Of a stretch of DNA of 50,235 nt, positions 1 to 8,279 are shown piece by piece. Positions within the stretch are counted from its first letter, which is position 1. Each line of letters opens with the position of its first letter. A program made the position numbers and the translations under genes. Below the pieces are notes generated by a model. The model saw only the letters and a list, made by a program, of their open reading frames with translations, was not told the origin of the DNA and did no database searches. The DNA comes from a virus. The stretch is from positions 1 through 50,235 of the IMG/VR virus record IMGVR_UViG_3300036854_000038; one strand, 5' to 3'.

Positions 1-150
1 GAGGCGACCGTGCGGATCATGGATGATCTGCCACCACGCGAGCGGGCCAAGACACTCGCCTTCTGTGTGGCGGTCCTCATCCTCACCCTGCTCATCATGG
101 CCACCGTGAGGCTGTGAACGCGGCAAGGCCCCGGTCTCGTATCCCGGGGC
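1..150. repeat. Terminal direct repeat, left copy
   Basis: The first 150 bases match the last 150 (50086-50235) except at two positions: base 127 is G here and A there, and base 143 is C here and A there. This is the overlap expected of a circular or terminally redundant molecule, giving a unit of about 50,085 bp. The mismatches suggest mixed templates rather than exact terminal repeats. The repeat covers a small membrane-protein gene and half of a terminator hairpin. Confidence 0.95.
10..117 (+). CDS. Tiny single-span membrane protein (35 aa), left copy
   Basis: A GTG-started reading frame encodes a charged N-terminus (about residues 1-14) followed by one strongly hydrophobic span rich in Leu, Val and Ile. 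In the right-hand copy of the repeat the start is preceded by AGGAGG with 5 bases of spacing, which supports the GTG over the downstream ATG. A 17-bp hairpin follows the stop directly. It is the last gene of a short plus-strand pair with the 41-aa peptide at 49894. The function is unknown. Neighbouring lysis genes make a holin or antiholin role possible, but that is inference. Confidence 0.6.
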   Translation: MRIMDDLPPRERAKTLAFCVAVLILTLLIMATVRL

Positions 151-160
151 CTTGCCGCGT
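118..160. terminator. 17-bp perfect hairpin, probably a bidirectional terminator
   Basis: Arms 118-134 and 144-160 are perfectly complementary over 17 bp with a 9-base loop. The hairpin separates the plus-strand peptide gene ending at 117 from the minus-strand holin-like gene ending at 184, so it can end transcripts from both sides. There is no strong T-run, as is common in high-GC actinobacteria. Confidence 0.75.
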
Positions 161-183
161 CATGGGGTGTTCTACGTCGGAGC

Positions 184-342
184 CTACACCTGGCGGTTCT
201 TCGGCGCTCGCGCGACTACGAGCGTCTGCCCGAGCGCGCCGAGCGCGAGCATCCACCAGGGCACATCAGTTGTCGGCAGCAGCACTGCGGCCTCCGCCAG
301 GCCGGCCACTGCGGCGGCGATCGCCTTGTTGTAGCGGGTCAC
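184..342 (-). CDS. Holin-like small membrane protein (52 aa)
   Basis: A GTG start with a GGGAG ribosome site 4 bases upstream opens a 52-residue frame beginning VTRYNKAIAAAVAGLAEA. It has two short hydrophobic stretches, around residues 7-20 and 28-43, separated by a DVPWW turn, and ends in a basic tail. This layout and the TRYNKAI-type N-terminus resemble small actinophage holins that let endolysin through the membrane. It is the last gene of the structural/lysis operon, downstream of the amidase. The assignment is by pattern and position only. Confidence 0.65.
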   Translation of the reverse strand: MTRYNKAIAAAVAGLAEAAVLLPTTDVPWWMLALGALGQTLVVARAPKNRQV

Positions 343-365
343 GGCACTCCCTTCTTGTCGTCCCT

Positions 366-428
366 GGCCCTCCGGCCAGCTAGCCCCCAGCCAGTCGCGG
401 GGCTGGGCAGCACTTCACCGGAGGGCCG
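366..428. terminator. Nested inverted repeats between endolysin and holin-like genes
   Basis: A perfect 10-bp inverted repeat (GGCCCTCCGG at 366-375, its complement at 419-428) encloses a second hairpin (CCCAGCC at 386-392 with GGCTGGG at 401-407). It lies just after the amidase stop on the minus strand and before the holin-like gene. It could be a partial terminator or a processing structure. The rest of 343-464 shows no gene. Confidence 0.45.
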
Positions 429-464
429 AGGCCGCGCCGCGCCACGGCCAGGGTCTCGTTGCGG

Positions 465-1172
465 CTACGCCGGCGGCGGTGGGGGGGTGGTCAGCGCGTC
501 GATGAGCTCGGCCAGCTTGGCGTTCACCGCCGTGAGCTGGTCGAGGAGCTTCTGCGTGCTGGCGTGGTTGGGGCCGCGCAGCAGCGTCACGAAATCCTCG
601 TGGAGGCGGTCGAACTGGCCGGTGAAGTAGGCCTCGTCAGGCATGGGGTCCTCCTGGGGGACGTGGGCGGAAAGTGGAAGGCCAGCGGCGATCCAGGCGC
701 GGAGCTGGTCGCCTGGGCAGTCGGTCGCCTTGAAGTAGGAATGCGGCTGGACGCCGTGCACGCCGGCCCATGTGTTGCACCGGTCGACCGCCCACTTGAT
801 CGCCTGCCGGCCCGGGTCGGTGACGTCGTCGCGGTTGGCCGAGTCGTCGCCGAGGAAGCAGACGGCATGGTAGGCGGTGTTGCCGTGGTCGGTGCCGTTC
901 GCGGCCGTCCTGATGCCCAGGTCGCGGCCCATGAACACGTAGCCGTGCTTGCAGACCACATCGGAGTAGGCGATGTCGGCCCAGCCTTTGGTGTCCATGT
1001 GGTAGCTCTGGATGCCACGGACCCGGGCGGCGCAGTTGGCGTGGTCTGCCTGTTCGTCGGCGTCGGCGCCGGTGTAGTGGACGGCGGTTCCCTCCTGGGC
1101 GGAGCGGTCCAGGGGGGTACGGTCCTTGGGTGGGCGGGCGCCCCAGCCGTCGCGGGAGATGAGGATCACCAT
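465..1172 (-). CDS. Endolysin, N-acetylmuramoyl-L-alanine amidase (235 aa)
   Basis: This is a peptidoglycan amidase of the Amidase_2/PGRP fold, which cleaves the bond between MurNAc and L-Ala at host lysis. Expected zinc ligands are visible as His32 in VHYTG, His144 in QPHSYFK and Cys152 in DCPGD, with Lys148 in the usual KxxDCPG context. The catalytic domain fills residues 1-165. A helical tail and a poly-proline end follow, with no recognisable wall-binding repeat. The ATG overlaps the upstream stop (ATGA), so it is translationally coupled to the 79-aa membrane protein. A longer in-frame extension upstream is only a shadow of that gene. Confidence 0.9.
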   Translation of the reverse strand: MVILISRDGWGARPPKDRTPLDRSAQEGTAVHYTGADADEQADHANCAARVRGIQSYHMDTKGWADIAYSDVVCKHGYVFMGRDLGIRTAANGTDHGNTAYHAVCFLGDDSANRDDVTDPGRQAIKWAVDRCNTWAGVHGVQPHSYFKATDCPGDQLRAWIAAGLPLSAHVPQEDPMPDEAYFTGQFDRLHEDFVTLLRGPNHASTQKLLDQLTAVNAKLAELIDALTTPPPPPA

Positions 1173-1411
1173 CAGCTGTGCTCCTTGCGGTAGGTGGTGA
1201 GCTCGGCTTCGAGCTGCTCGACACGCGCGGCGAGCCGGTCCCGTTCGCGTTCGACATGCGCGAGGCTCCGCTCCAGCGACAGCACGGCACGCTCTGCGCC
1301 GCCGGCGACGACGGACTGCCGCTCCGCGCCAGCACGCAGCAGCAGGACCAGGCCCTGGAGGAGTGTCCCGCCGAGCAGGGTAGAGATCAGGGGGACGAGC
1401 CACTCTCTCAC
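1172..1411 (-). CDS. Membrane protein with coiled coil (79 aa), lysis cassette
   Basis: There is one N-terminal hydrophobic span (about residues 4-25, LVPLISTLLGGTLLQGLVLL) followed by a charged heptad-like helix (about 45-75) rich in Glu, Arg and Leu. It overlaps the upstream membrane gene and the downstream amidase by ATGA. One span plus a coiled coil, located in a lysis cassette, fits a holin or spanin-like accessory protein. Actinobacteria lack a conventional outer membrane, so holin-accessory is the more likely reading. Identity is not established. Confidence 0.7.
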   Translation of the reverse strand: MREWLVPLISTLLGGTLLQGLVLLLRAGAERQSVVAGGAERAVLSLERSLAHVERERDRLAARVEQLEAELTTYRKEHS

Positions 1412-1851
1412 TCAGGTCCCGTCACCCTCTGCCGGATCGTGGCACCAGTGGCCCACAGGCCAAGCGCACGCAGGTAGGCGGCCGCGCCGAGCAGGCCGAT
1501 CAGGAGCGCGGCGACGATGCCGCGGCGACCGCCGATAGCCAGGATCACCGTGGCGTACACCAGCGTGGACGCGCCGAGCAGGCACAGCCCGGCGATCTCG
1601 ACCCGGCGGACCTTGCGGAGCAGGCCGGCCAGGCCGAGCGCGCCGCCCAGGAGCAGATCGGCGTTCCACAGGGCCACGACCGCAGGTGGGAGGAGCCTGC
1701 TGATCGCGCCGGGAGAGCTGAGTTGCAGCAGGTAGGACGCGCCGCTCAGGACACAGGCAATCTTGACGAACAGCGCCCACGGCTCCTGCAACAGCATCGG
1801 TGGGAGCCAGCGCACCAGGCGCAGCAGGAACGGCTGGAGCGTGGTCATCAC
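1408..1851 (-). CDS. Four-span membrane protein (147 aa), lysis cassette
   Basis: It has about four hydrophobic segments (residues ~25-45, 55-75, 85-105, 108-128), few charged residues between them, and a polar C-terminus. It overlaps both neighbours by ATGA, so it is made with the amidase. Position and topology suggest a holin or another membrane lysis factor. It is larger than the holin-like peptide at 184 and the two could act together. No family was recognised. Confidence 0.65.
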   Translation of the reverse strand: MMTTLQPFLLRLVRWLPPMLLQEPWALFVKIACVLSGASYLLQLSSPGAISRLLPPAVVALWNADLLLGGALGLAGLLRKVRRVEIAGLCLLGASTLVYATVILAIGGRRGIVAALLIGLLGAAAYLRALGLWATGATIRQRVTGPE

Positions 1852-2312
1852 AGCACCGCGATTCGGTAGCAGCTCAGCCAGGCGGTGAAGTTCTGCGCCG
1901 ACCCGGTGCCGTGGCGGACCTGGCAGACGAAGCTGTCGGCGGCCAGCAGCGGGATGGTGATGCCCAGCGAGGCCCGCTTCAGCAGGCTCGCGTCCATCGC
2001 CACAGTGAAGTCGGCGGGCATCCCCGTGATCGCCGAGGTTGGCAGGATCAGGATTGCCGCGGTGCCAGCGGCGCCGGAGATCCCCGGGCCGCGGGCGTCG
2101 TAGGTGATCGCGTAGAGCCCATCCAGGCCGGTGGGGATGGTGATGGTCGTCGAGGTGACGGCGATGAAGCCGGAGGTGTCGACATCCTCGGTGTCCCAGG
2201 AGACGCTGGTGGTGACGCCCGAGCTGATGCTCTGGTTGGCGACGCGGCGGAGCCGGCAGCCGACATCCCCGGGGATGTCGCTGGCCCGGACGAAGTCACC
2301 TGCGGACGGCAC
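1848..2312 (-). CDS. C1q-like tail-tip protein (154 aa)
   Basis: This is a beta-rich protein whose motif order resembles the C1q/TNF-like jelly-roll found at phage tail tips and fibres: LRRVANQSISSG, then SWDTEDVDTSGF, then GLYAITYDARG, and an aromatic C-terminus (FTAWLSCYRIAVL). Such domains trimerise and often bind the cell surface. It lies directly downstream of the large minor tail protein and overlaps the next gene by 4 bases. A receptor-binding role is inference. Confidence 0.7.
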   Translation of the reverse strand: MPSAGDFVRASDIPGDVGCRLRRVANQSISSGVTTSVSWDTEDVDTSGFIAVTSTTITIPTGLDGLYAITYDARGPGISGAAGTAAILILPTSAITGMPADFTVAMDASLLKRASLGITIPLLAADSFVCQVRHGTGSAQNFTAWLSCYRIAVL

Positions 2313-2315
2313 GGC

Positions 2316-5078
2316 TCACCTCACGTAGACGACTGGGTGGTCCAGCGCGACTTCCGCGCCGGTGGAATGGGCCTTGACCACGCCGTTCACGCTCCTCGTC
2401 ACCGTGAAGGTTTGGGGGCTACTGGCACCTGAGATGGCGGTCACGGTCATGACCTCGCCGCCGATCCTGATGTTGAAGTTGCCGTCGTCGTGGGACCACA
2501 GGGGCCCCGAGGGGGTGGCCACGTCCACGTCGGTCTCGGTGGTCGTCAGGGCCTCGTTCAGGGTGCTGCCGTCGCTGGAGTAGCGGCTGTCCGGGTCGTC
2601 GTAGACGCCGACCCGGCCCCACGGTGTCTCCGGGGAGCAGTTGACCGCGATCCGGTGGGTGAAGTTCCCCATCGTCTCGACCATGCCCTGCGCGAGCTGG
2701 CTGATCGCATCAGGGGGCAGCCACGCTGGTGGGTTGTCGACGGTCAAGCGGTCGCCCAGGTCAAGGTCCTGCACGGCCAGCACCAGGCTGGAGTCGGCAA
2801 CGAACGGCGCCCGGGACAGGTCGACCATCAGCACCGGATAGCGGGCCTCGTCCACGGTGCCCAGCCACAGCAGCCACCCGGCCGCGTCCGGCACCTGCGC
2901 GTCCGATTCCAGGTTCAAGGTGACCTCGGTGTCGTACCTGCCCACCCCGTCCGGTGGGTCCAGGATCGACAGCGCGCCGGTCTCCAGCACCGCCCGCACG
3001 CTCGACCCGCCGGTGCGCTTGACGGTGACGTCGTTGCGGACCTGCTGGTCGTCGTCGGTCGGCTCGATCCCCGTGTCACTGCCGCTGCCCAGATGGTTCG
3101 CCGCATAGTCCAACGCCAGTGCCGCGTCCTGGTTGTAGAGGGATTCCCTAGTCCGGTAGGCCAGGCCGAACAGGTCCCTCGGCTCGTAGAGGAGGCCCCC
3201 ATCCGCGTCGGCGGCCTCCTGGAGCAGGTCGACCAGCTCGGCGGAAAGCTGGGCGCCCATCGCCGCGGTGGTGTCCAGCTCGCCGACCCCACGGAAGGTG
3301 ACCCCCTCCTCGCCGCAGAGCCGCTCGATCCGCCGGCCGGCGGCTTCCCCGACGTAGGCGTTGAGCTGGTCGGCCAGCTCGAACAGGCTGAGGATCTCGT
3401 TGTGGACGGCGATGTGTCCCACGGCAATGTTGTCGCCCAGGTCACCACCGCCGTTGACCCTGACCGAGTGGCAGCGGGACACCGTCTGGGCGGCCAGCGT
3501 GCCGCCGGTCCCGACCGCCGCCGACGCGCCGACCTCGAGGGTGTCGATCGACCAGTTGATGTCGGCGCCGTTCTGCTCAAGCTGGATACCGACCCGGACC
3601 AGCTTGTCGTCAAGGTTGAAGTTGAGCACCCCGGAGTCGAGCAGCTGCGTCCCGGCACTGTTGTAGGCACGTAGCCGCAGGTCACCGCCGGTGGCGTACT
3701 CCAGCAGCCACAACGCGACCGTCCCGGTGGTGTAGACCCCGATGATGTTCTGCCCGGAGGTCGCCGCGCCGGCCGGGAGGTTGAGCAGACACCACACTTG
3801 GATATTGCCGGTGCCGGTGTAGGTGGGCACCGAGCCGATCCAGTCGGAGGTGGCCACCAGCACCGGCAGCGCCGACGAGCATTTGAACCCGTCGAACTGG
3901 GCCGGGGAGAACGCGCCGAGGACGGTCATCGGCGGCCCGCCGATCCCGGAGGCGATCCGTGTGGCGTCGCTGGAGTCCTCGCAGGGCCAGTAGGCCTTGG
4001 GTGGGTTGGCCAGCGACGTCAGGCCCCGGTACAGGGTGGATTTCAGTGGGCTGCTGCCTTGGGTGAGCCGCCGCAGGATACCCGATGCCTCCAGGGGGAC
4101 GTACACGTCGGTGCCGGAGATGTCCCAGCGTGGCGGCCACTCGCTGACCTCGCCGACGAAACGCACCGCCGGGTCGACGATCGAGGCGTCCGCCAGCAGC
4201 GTCCAGGTGTTCCCCGACCCGTCGACGAAGGAGGCAGCGCCGGCCTCCTCATCGTCGAAGTCCACGTCGGCACGCAAGGTGCCCGCAATGCCCTGGTAGA
4301 CCTGGGCGGCGTACAGGCGGCCGGTGAGGTCGTTCGCGGAGCCGTTGCCCTGCGACCCGCCGATCTCCACGCTCGCGGTCGAGTCGAAGATGCTGGTGGT
4401 CCCGGCGGTGGTGACGGTGGCGCCGAGCTGCGACCAGGAGCCGCTGATCGTGTTGGCGGTGTAGAACTTCACATCGTTGCCGGCCGCGCCGTTGTCCACG
4501 TCCAGGGTGACCCTGACGGCCAGCCGGCCCGATGCGGGCGGCGACACCGCGGCGGTGCTCGTCTTGGTGATGGTCGTGCTGCCGTCCGCGCTCCAGCGGA
4601 AGCTCAGCGTGCTGTCGGCGTTGAGCCACAACGCCCAACTCCGCTGGTTGCCGGTTGACAAGTACTTGTTCGCCAGGCCCTGCGCCGCGGCCCACGAGGT
4701 GGGCTGGATGTCCAGGCGGATGTCGATGTCGCCGGTGATCGACAGGTTGGCGGAGTCGGGGGTGGAGGCGCGGTCGTCGTTGACCATGAGCAGGTAGCCG
4801 GGTGACGCCGGGTCCAGGCGGACCCGCATCCTGGTGTTGCGGCCGATCAGCCCGTAATAGCTGCCGGTGGGGTTGCGTGGGGAGAGGTTCCCGCTGCGGT
4901 TGTTGGCGGTGAGACTGCACGTCGACCGTTCGACCGTTGTCGCCTCGTTCGGCCGGCCGCGGGTGACCGTCACGTCATCGCGGCCGTACACCTGGTTCGG
5001 GTTGGCCAGCTCCGTCCACGTCCCGCCGAGGAGTACCTCCACGGTCAGGTCCAGTGGCGTGGCGGGGAACGTCACCAC
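2316..5078 (-). CDS. Large minor tail protein with two lectin-like domains (920 aa)
   Basis: This is probably the baseplate or tail-tip protein. The N-terminus (about 1-90) has tail-hub-like strands (DLTVEVLLGGTWTEL, RSTCSLTANNRSGNLSPRN). A LamG/concanavalin-like beta-sandwich follows at about 95-270, a linker (GEVSEWPPRWD), a second sandwich at about 330-500, then a hub-like region and a C-terminal beta domain. The start is placed at the GTG pair at 5078/5075 behind a G-rich ribosome site and after the tape-measure stop. The open frame upstream of it is a shadow of the tape measure. Sugar binding at the host surface is inferred from the lectin folds. Confidence 0.85.
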   Translation of the reverse strand: MVTFPATPLDLTVEVLLGGTWTELANPNQVYGRDDVTVTRGRPNEATTVERSTCSLTANNRSGNLSPRNPTGSYYGLIGRNTRMRVRLDPASPGYLLMVNDDRASTPDSANLSITGDIDIRLDIQPTSWAAAQGLANKYLSTGNQRSWALWLNADSTLSFRWSADGSTTITKTSTAAVSPPASGRLAVRVTLDVDNGAAGNDVKFYTANTISGSWSQLGATVTTAGTTSIFDSTASVEIGGSQGNGSANDLTGRLYAAQVYQGIAGTLRADVDFDDEEAGAASFVDGSGNTWTLLADASIVDPAVRFVGEVSEWPPRWDISGTDVYVPLEASGILRRLTQGSSPLKSTLYRGLTSLANPPKAYWPCEDSSDATRIASGIGGPPMTVLGAFSPAQFDGFKCSSALPVLVATSDWIGSVPTYTGTGNIQVWCLLNLPAGAATSGQNIIGVYTTGTVALWLLEYATGGDLRLRAYNSAGTQLLDSGVLNFNLDDKLVRVGIQLEQNGADINWSIDTLEVGASAAVGTGGTLAAQTVSRCHSVRVNGGGDLGDNIAVGHIAVHNEILSLFELADQLNAYVGEAAGRRIERLCGEEGVTFRGVGELDTTAAMGAQLSAELVDLLQEAADADGGLLYEPRDLFGLAYRTRESLYNQDAALALDYAANHLGSGSDTGIEPTDDDQQVRNDVTVKRTGGSSVRAVLETGALSILDPPDGVGRYDTEVTLNLESDAQVPDAAGWLLWLGTVDEARYPVLMVDLSRAPFVADSSLVLAVQDLDLGDRLTVDNPPAWLPPDAISQLAQGMVETMGNFTHRIAVNCSPETPWGRVGVYDDPDSRYSSDGSTLNEALTTTETDVDVATPSGPLWSHDDGNFNIRIGGEVMTVTAISGASSPQTFTVTRSVNGVVKAHSTGAEVALDHPVVYVR

Positions 5079-5160
5079 GCCACCCCCAAGGAAATAGCCG
5101 TGGCGCGAAATGGCGCAAAATACAGCCGCGCCCAGCCGCCGCCGGTCCTGTGGTGTGTCC

Positions 5161-6906
5161 TCATGCGGTGCGGACCACCTGGGCGAAGCCAGGGCGGGTG
5201 CGGATGGCCTTGGACAGCACCTCGACCAGCAGGTCATCCAGTTTCGACCCGCCGGAGCGGATCTCCAGCACCACCGGCTCACGGCCGCCCTGGCCGTGGC
5301 CGAGGGCGGCGCGGGTCTGTCCCGCCGGGACCACGCGGGAGCCGAAGGGAAGGTCCACCAGTTCCGGGCCCTGCTCCCCGACCAGCACCTGCCGTGCGCC
5401 GGCCAGCCCACCGGTCTGCATCCCCTGGGCGCCGACCAGCCCGCCGGTGGCGAACGGCCACAGCCCGGCAGCGGTACGGATGATGCTCTGCCTGATGGTG
5501 GTGACGATGTTGCGGGGGATGCGGCCAAGCCAGCCGATCAGACCCTGGATCGCGCGGATGGCGCTACCGGTCAGGAACTTGTAGACGGTGTTCCACGCGC
5601 GGGGGATGCGCCTGGTCAGGCCGGTGATCCGCAGGATCGTGGCGATGGCGTTGCCTGGCTTGAACAGGAACTGTAGGACCCGCCGCAGCGGGATGCGCCG
5701 GATCGCGCCGACGAGGCGGCCGACCCAGCCGATGACAGCCCTGATCTGCCTGATGGCCCCGGTGAATTCCTCCATCAACCGCTCAGCCACGAACGCGGCC
5801 GCCGGCCCCGCCTTTTTCAGCGTCTCGATGAACTCCTTGATCCTCCTGGTCCCCGTATTGAACAGCCTGGTTAGGAACCCCAGCGCGTCGCTGAGGAAGT
5901 TGATTACGCCGATGAGCCCGGTCAGTAGGTACCCGAACGCCTCGATCGTTTCCGGCTTCGCCATTTGCAGGAGCAGGTTTGCGATCGCGTCGGCCAGTTC
6001 CGGCGCCCGCGCTGCAAGAACCTCGAACATCTCGACCACGCTGGGCATCATCTTGATGATGGCTGGCAGGATCGTCTCTGCGAAGACGGCGAAGGTGTCG
6101 ACCAGTAGCGGCACGATCGGGGCGGCGGCGGCGAACAGCCGACGGAATTGCGGCTCCAGCTTGGCGAAGATGTCCGCGACCGACCCGGCGGCCTTGATGA
6201 AGACAGGCAGCAGCGGCGCGGCCGCTCTGGCAAGACTGTCCATGATCCGCTTGCCGGCTGTGGAGAAGGCGTCGGAAAGCGTCGTTGCCGCAGCGACGCC
6301 GGCAGCCTTGATTTTGGCGTTGTTGCGGAGCGTGGCATCAGCGATGGCGGCCTGGCCTTCACGCTGCACGCGGTTGATCTCATCCTGCGACGCCCCCGCC
6401 AGCCGCATATGCGCCAGGCGGGCACGAAGGTTGTCCCGCATGGCTTTCAGTTCAGCGGCCGAAGACTGCTTAACCCGCTTGAGGTTGTCCTTCGCCAGCT
6501 TCTGGTTGAGCTTCTCGCTGCCGAGCAGGATCGCGGCGCCGGCCGCGAGCACCCCACCGCCGACGCCGAGCAACACCGCCGACTGCAACGCCGCAGCGAT
6601 CGCGCCCGCGCCGTGGACGGCGATACTGGCGGCGATGGCCGCAACCAGCGGAATCGAAAAGGTTGTCTCCAGTGGATGCAGCAAGGCGCTGAGCACATCG
6701 CTTTTGACGGTGAACAGCCGCTTGAGGGCGCGGCTGAACACGTTCCCGCCGCCCTTCCGGCGGGCCGCTCGGCCGAATGCGTTCTCAAAGTGCTCGGAAG
6801 TGTCCTCGCCGGCACGCTCCCCGACCTCTTTGGCGGCACGCCGGAAACTCGCATCGTCGATGCGGCCGTGGACCTCGACGTAGCCGTCCGCGATCTTGAA
6901 GGCCAC
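5161..6906 (-). CDS. Tape measure protein (581 aa)
   Basis: This alpha-helical protein sets tail length. A charged helical N-terminus is followed by an alanine/glycine-rich hydrophobic stretch (about 95-150) and several more amphipathic and hydrophobic helices. The C-terminus carries the common tape-measure end pattern ATGGLVGAQ...VLVGEQGPELVDLP. At 581 residues it is short for the family, predicting a tail of roughly 85-90 nm at about 1.5 angstrom per residue. The GTG start at 6906 follows the upstream stop by one base. It sits directly after the tail chaperone region, the standard siphovirus order. Confidence 0.92.
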   Translation of the reverse strand: MAFKIADGYVEVHGRIDDASFRRAAKEVGERAGEDTSEHFENAFGRAARRKGGGNVFSRALKRLFTVKSDVLSALLHPLETTFSIPLVAAIAASIAVHGAGAIAAALQSAVLLGVGGGVLAAGAAILLGSEKLNQKLAKDNLKRVKQSSAAELKAMRDNLRARLAHMRLAGASQDEINRVQREGQAAIADATLRNNAKIKAAGVAAATTLSDAFSTAGKRIMDSLARAAAPLLPVFIKAAGSVADIFAKLEPQFRRLFAAAAPIVPLLVDTFAVFAETILPAIIKMMPSVVEMFEVLAARAPELADAIANLLLQMAKPETIEAFGYLLTGLIGVINFLSDALGFLTRLFNTGTRRIKEFIETLKKAGPAAAFVAERLMEEFTGAIRQIRAVIGWVGRLVGAIRRIPLRRVLQFLFKPGNAIATILRITGLTRRIPRAWNTVYKFLTGSAIRAIQGLIGWLGRIPRNIVTTIRQSIIRTAAGLWPFATGGLVGAQGMQTGGLAGARQVLVGEQGPELVDLPFGSRVVPAGQTRAALGHGQGGREPVVLEIRSGGSKLDDLLVEVLSKAIRTRPGFAQVVRTA

Positions 6907-6907
6907 C

Positions 6908-7261
6908 TCAGCCTCGCTTCTTGTGGATGGCGCGGCGCATGAAGGCGTACTCGCGGTTGCCGGGATGGCTGACCCGCGGGACGGGGTGGGCAAGGCCTTC
7001 CCACCAGAGGGCCTGCTTGACGACCGGGTAGATCGGGTGGGGGCTGGTGCCGTACTCCAGGAAATGCCAGTGGTCGGTGCCGACGTACACGCGGGTGCCT
7101 TCCTGCCGCACCGACATGAGCAGGTCGCCAGTGTCGACCAGGCCGTCCGAGATGATGTTGGCGTGCACGTCGTCCATCACCTCACCGGCGATCTTGTGCT
7201 GAAAGCGGAGCGTGTGCTGGCGGACCTTCGCCCGCCACCCCGGCGCCATCACCACCCGCAT
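6908..7261 (-). CDS. HK97-gp10-like head-tail or tail assembly protein (117 aa)
   Basis: The middle of the protein contains the features of the HK97 gp10 family: GLVDTGDLLMSVRQ followed by VYVGTDHWHFLEYGT, and a basic C-terminus (MRRAIHKKRG). The family usually works at the head-tail joining region. Here it sits between the chaperone extension and the tape measure, which is an unusual position. Its first 80 bases overlap the 3' end of the frameshifted chaperone frame. Confidence 0.75.
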   Translation of the reverse strand: MRVVMAPGWRAKVRQHTLRFQHKIAGEVMDDVHANIISDGLVDTGDLLMSVRQEGTRVYVGTDHWHFLEYGTSPHPIYPVVKQALWWEGLAHPVPRVSHPGNREYAFMRRAIHKKRG

Positions 7262-7870
7262 TCAAGGCCTCCATTGGCAGCTGGAGGTCCCCGAGGTCCT
7301 GTGGCTCCTCCTCGTCGGCCTCCCCGACCGGGGCCTCGTCGTCGTCGGCTTCTGCCTGCGCTTCGGCGTGGGCGCGCATCGCCCCCTGGTAGGCGAAGGT
7401 CCGTTCGCACAGGGCGATGAACCGCTCGGCCGAGAGGTCCCCGAACCGGCCGTCACCGATGCCGTCGATGCGGTAGAGGACGCGGAAGTCGGCGTCGAGG
7501 TCGTCGAGGTAGTCAACGACCCACCCTAGATCCGACGTCCGCTGCGTGAGTTTCCCAGGGTCTTCTTCATCTGCCCCATGAGCTTGCGCTCGACGATGCC
7601 CATGATCTGCCGCATCTGCTCGTCGGTGACCGCGTCACTCTCGGCCAAGGCCTCCATCGCGTCCGCGCCCAGCACTTCCCGCATCGCGGCGGCCAGCGCG
7701 TACTCCTGGCCCTTGTCGTAGGTGTCCTGGAGGTACTGGATGGTGATGTTGGGCCGGATGCGCTTGGGGATCGTGTACTCGGCCTCGTCGATGTAGAAGA
7801 GCGGCTCCCGCTCCTCCTCGACGATCTCGTCCGTGCGGATCTTGACTGGCTCGTACCCTGGGCTGGTCAT
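7182..7870 (-). CDS. Tail assembly chaperone fusion (G-T type) made by -1 frameshift, 229 aa
   Basis: Reading starts at the ATG at 7870, runs 107 codons in frame 0 to the GGGAAAC site at 7550-7556, then shifts -1 for 122 more codons to the stop at 7182. The extension begins LTQRTSDLGWVVDYLDD and continues into LYRIDGIGDGRFGDLSAERF, a natural-looking helical domain, before an acidic tail. Lambda G/GT-type chaperones bind the tape measure and tube protein during assembly. The arrangement (tube gene, G, slip, T, tape measure) is the classic one. The 80-base overlap with the next gene is longer than usual. Confidence 0.85.
7526..7870 (-). CDS. Tail assembly chaperone, unshifted (G-type) product, 114 aa
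   Basis: The frame-0 product starts MTSPGYEPVKIRTDEIVEEE and ends just past the slippery site at a TAG. The N-terminus is acidic. The middle is helical (IQYLQDTYDKGQEYALAAAM) and is followed by a basic end (RKLMGQMKKTLG). It is expected in excess over the shifted form, the balance set by the GGGAAAC signal. It starts two bases past the stop of the 134-aa tail-tube-like gene. Homology to lambda G is positional and architectural, not from sequence identity. Confidence 0.85.
   Translation of the reverse strand: MTSPGYEPVKIRTDEIVEEEREPLFYIDEAEYTIPKRIRPNITIQYLQDTYDKGQEYALAAAMREVLGADAMEALAESDAVTDEQMRQIMGIVERKLMGQMKKTLGNSRSGRRI
7550..7556 (-). promoter_or_regulatory. Programmed -1 frameshift slippery heptamer GGGAAAC
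   Basis: On the minus strand the bases fit X XXY YYZ in the right frame (ctG GGA AAC), seven codons before the frame-0 stop. After a one-base slip both codons re-pair (GGG AAA). It is the expected control of the chaperone ratio. Confidence 0.88.
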
Positions 7871-7871
7871 G

Positions 7872-8276
7872 TCAGCTCCAGGTGGGAACGGTGCCGTCGC
7901 TGAGCACACCGGGCGCGCTCCAGGTCAGGCCCCCGTCTGCGTTGCGGGTCATCGCGTAGTCGGTGAACAGCAGCTCCCCGGCCAGCGTCTGCCCCGAGTG
8001 GGCCAGCGTCACGGTCCTGGCCACGCTGGTCGACGGAACCGTCTTGAAGACGGCATGGCTGAAGTTGGTGGCGTCGTCGAAGACGCCGTTGAGGGTGGTG
8101 GAGAAGTCGGCGAGGAGCAGCAGCCGCTCCATCGCGCTCTTGTCCACGCCGGTCACGTCCTGGACCCCCCGAGGGGTGGCCCACTCGAGGTTGGTGATGT
8201 CGTTGGAGATGGTCCGGGGGGTGCCGCCGGAGTCGTCCACCGCCACACTCAACCCGAGCCCTGATTCCTTGGACAC
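7872..8276 (-). CDS. Tail tube-like protein (134 aa)
   Basis: This beta-rich protein has the pattern of small siphovirus tube subunits: LEWATPRGVQDVTGVDKSAMERL near residue 30-52, then alternating strands (SVARTVTLAHSG, AGELLFTDYAMTR) and a C-terminal ...SAPGVLSDGTVPTWS. The GTG start is used. It sits immediately before the chaperones, where the major tail protein normally lies. A second tube-like gene is at 8714, so which one forms the main tube is undecided. Confidence 0.75.
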   Translation of the reverse strand: MSKESGLGLSVAVDDSGGTPRTISNDITNLEWATPRGVQDVTGVDKSAMERLLLLADFSTTLNGVFDDATNFSHAVFKTVPSTSVARTVTLAHSGQTLAGELLFTDYAMTRNADGGLTWSAPGVLSDGTVPTWS

Positions 8277-8279
8277 TGC

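Noticed and set aside
459-1193. Plus-strand frame opposite the amidase
   Set aside because: Antisense shadow; the minus frame carries zinc ligands and coupled starts.
5588-6883. 431-codon plus-strand frame opposite the tape measure
   Set aside because: Antisense shadow of the tape measure; composition Ser/Arg-rich without domains or ribosome site.
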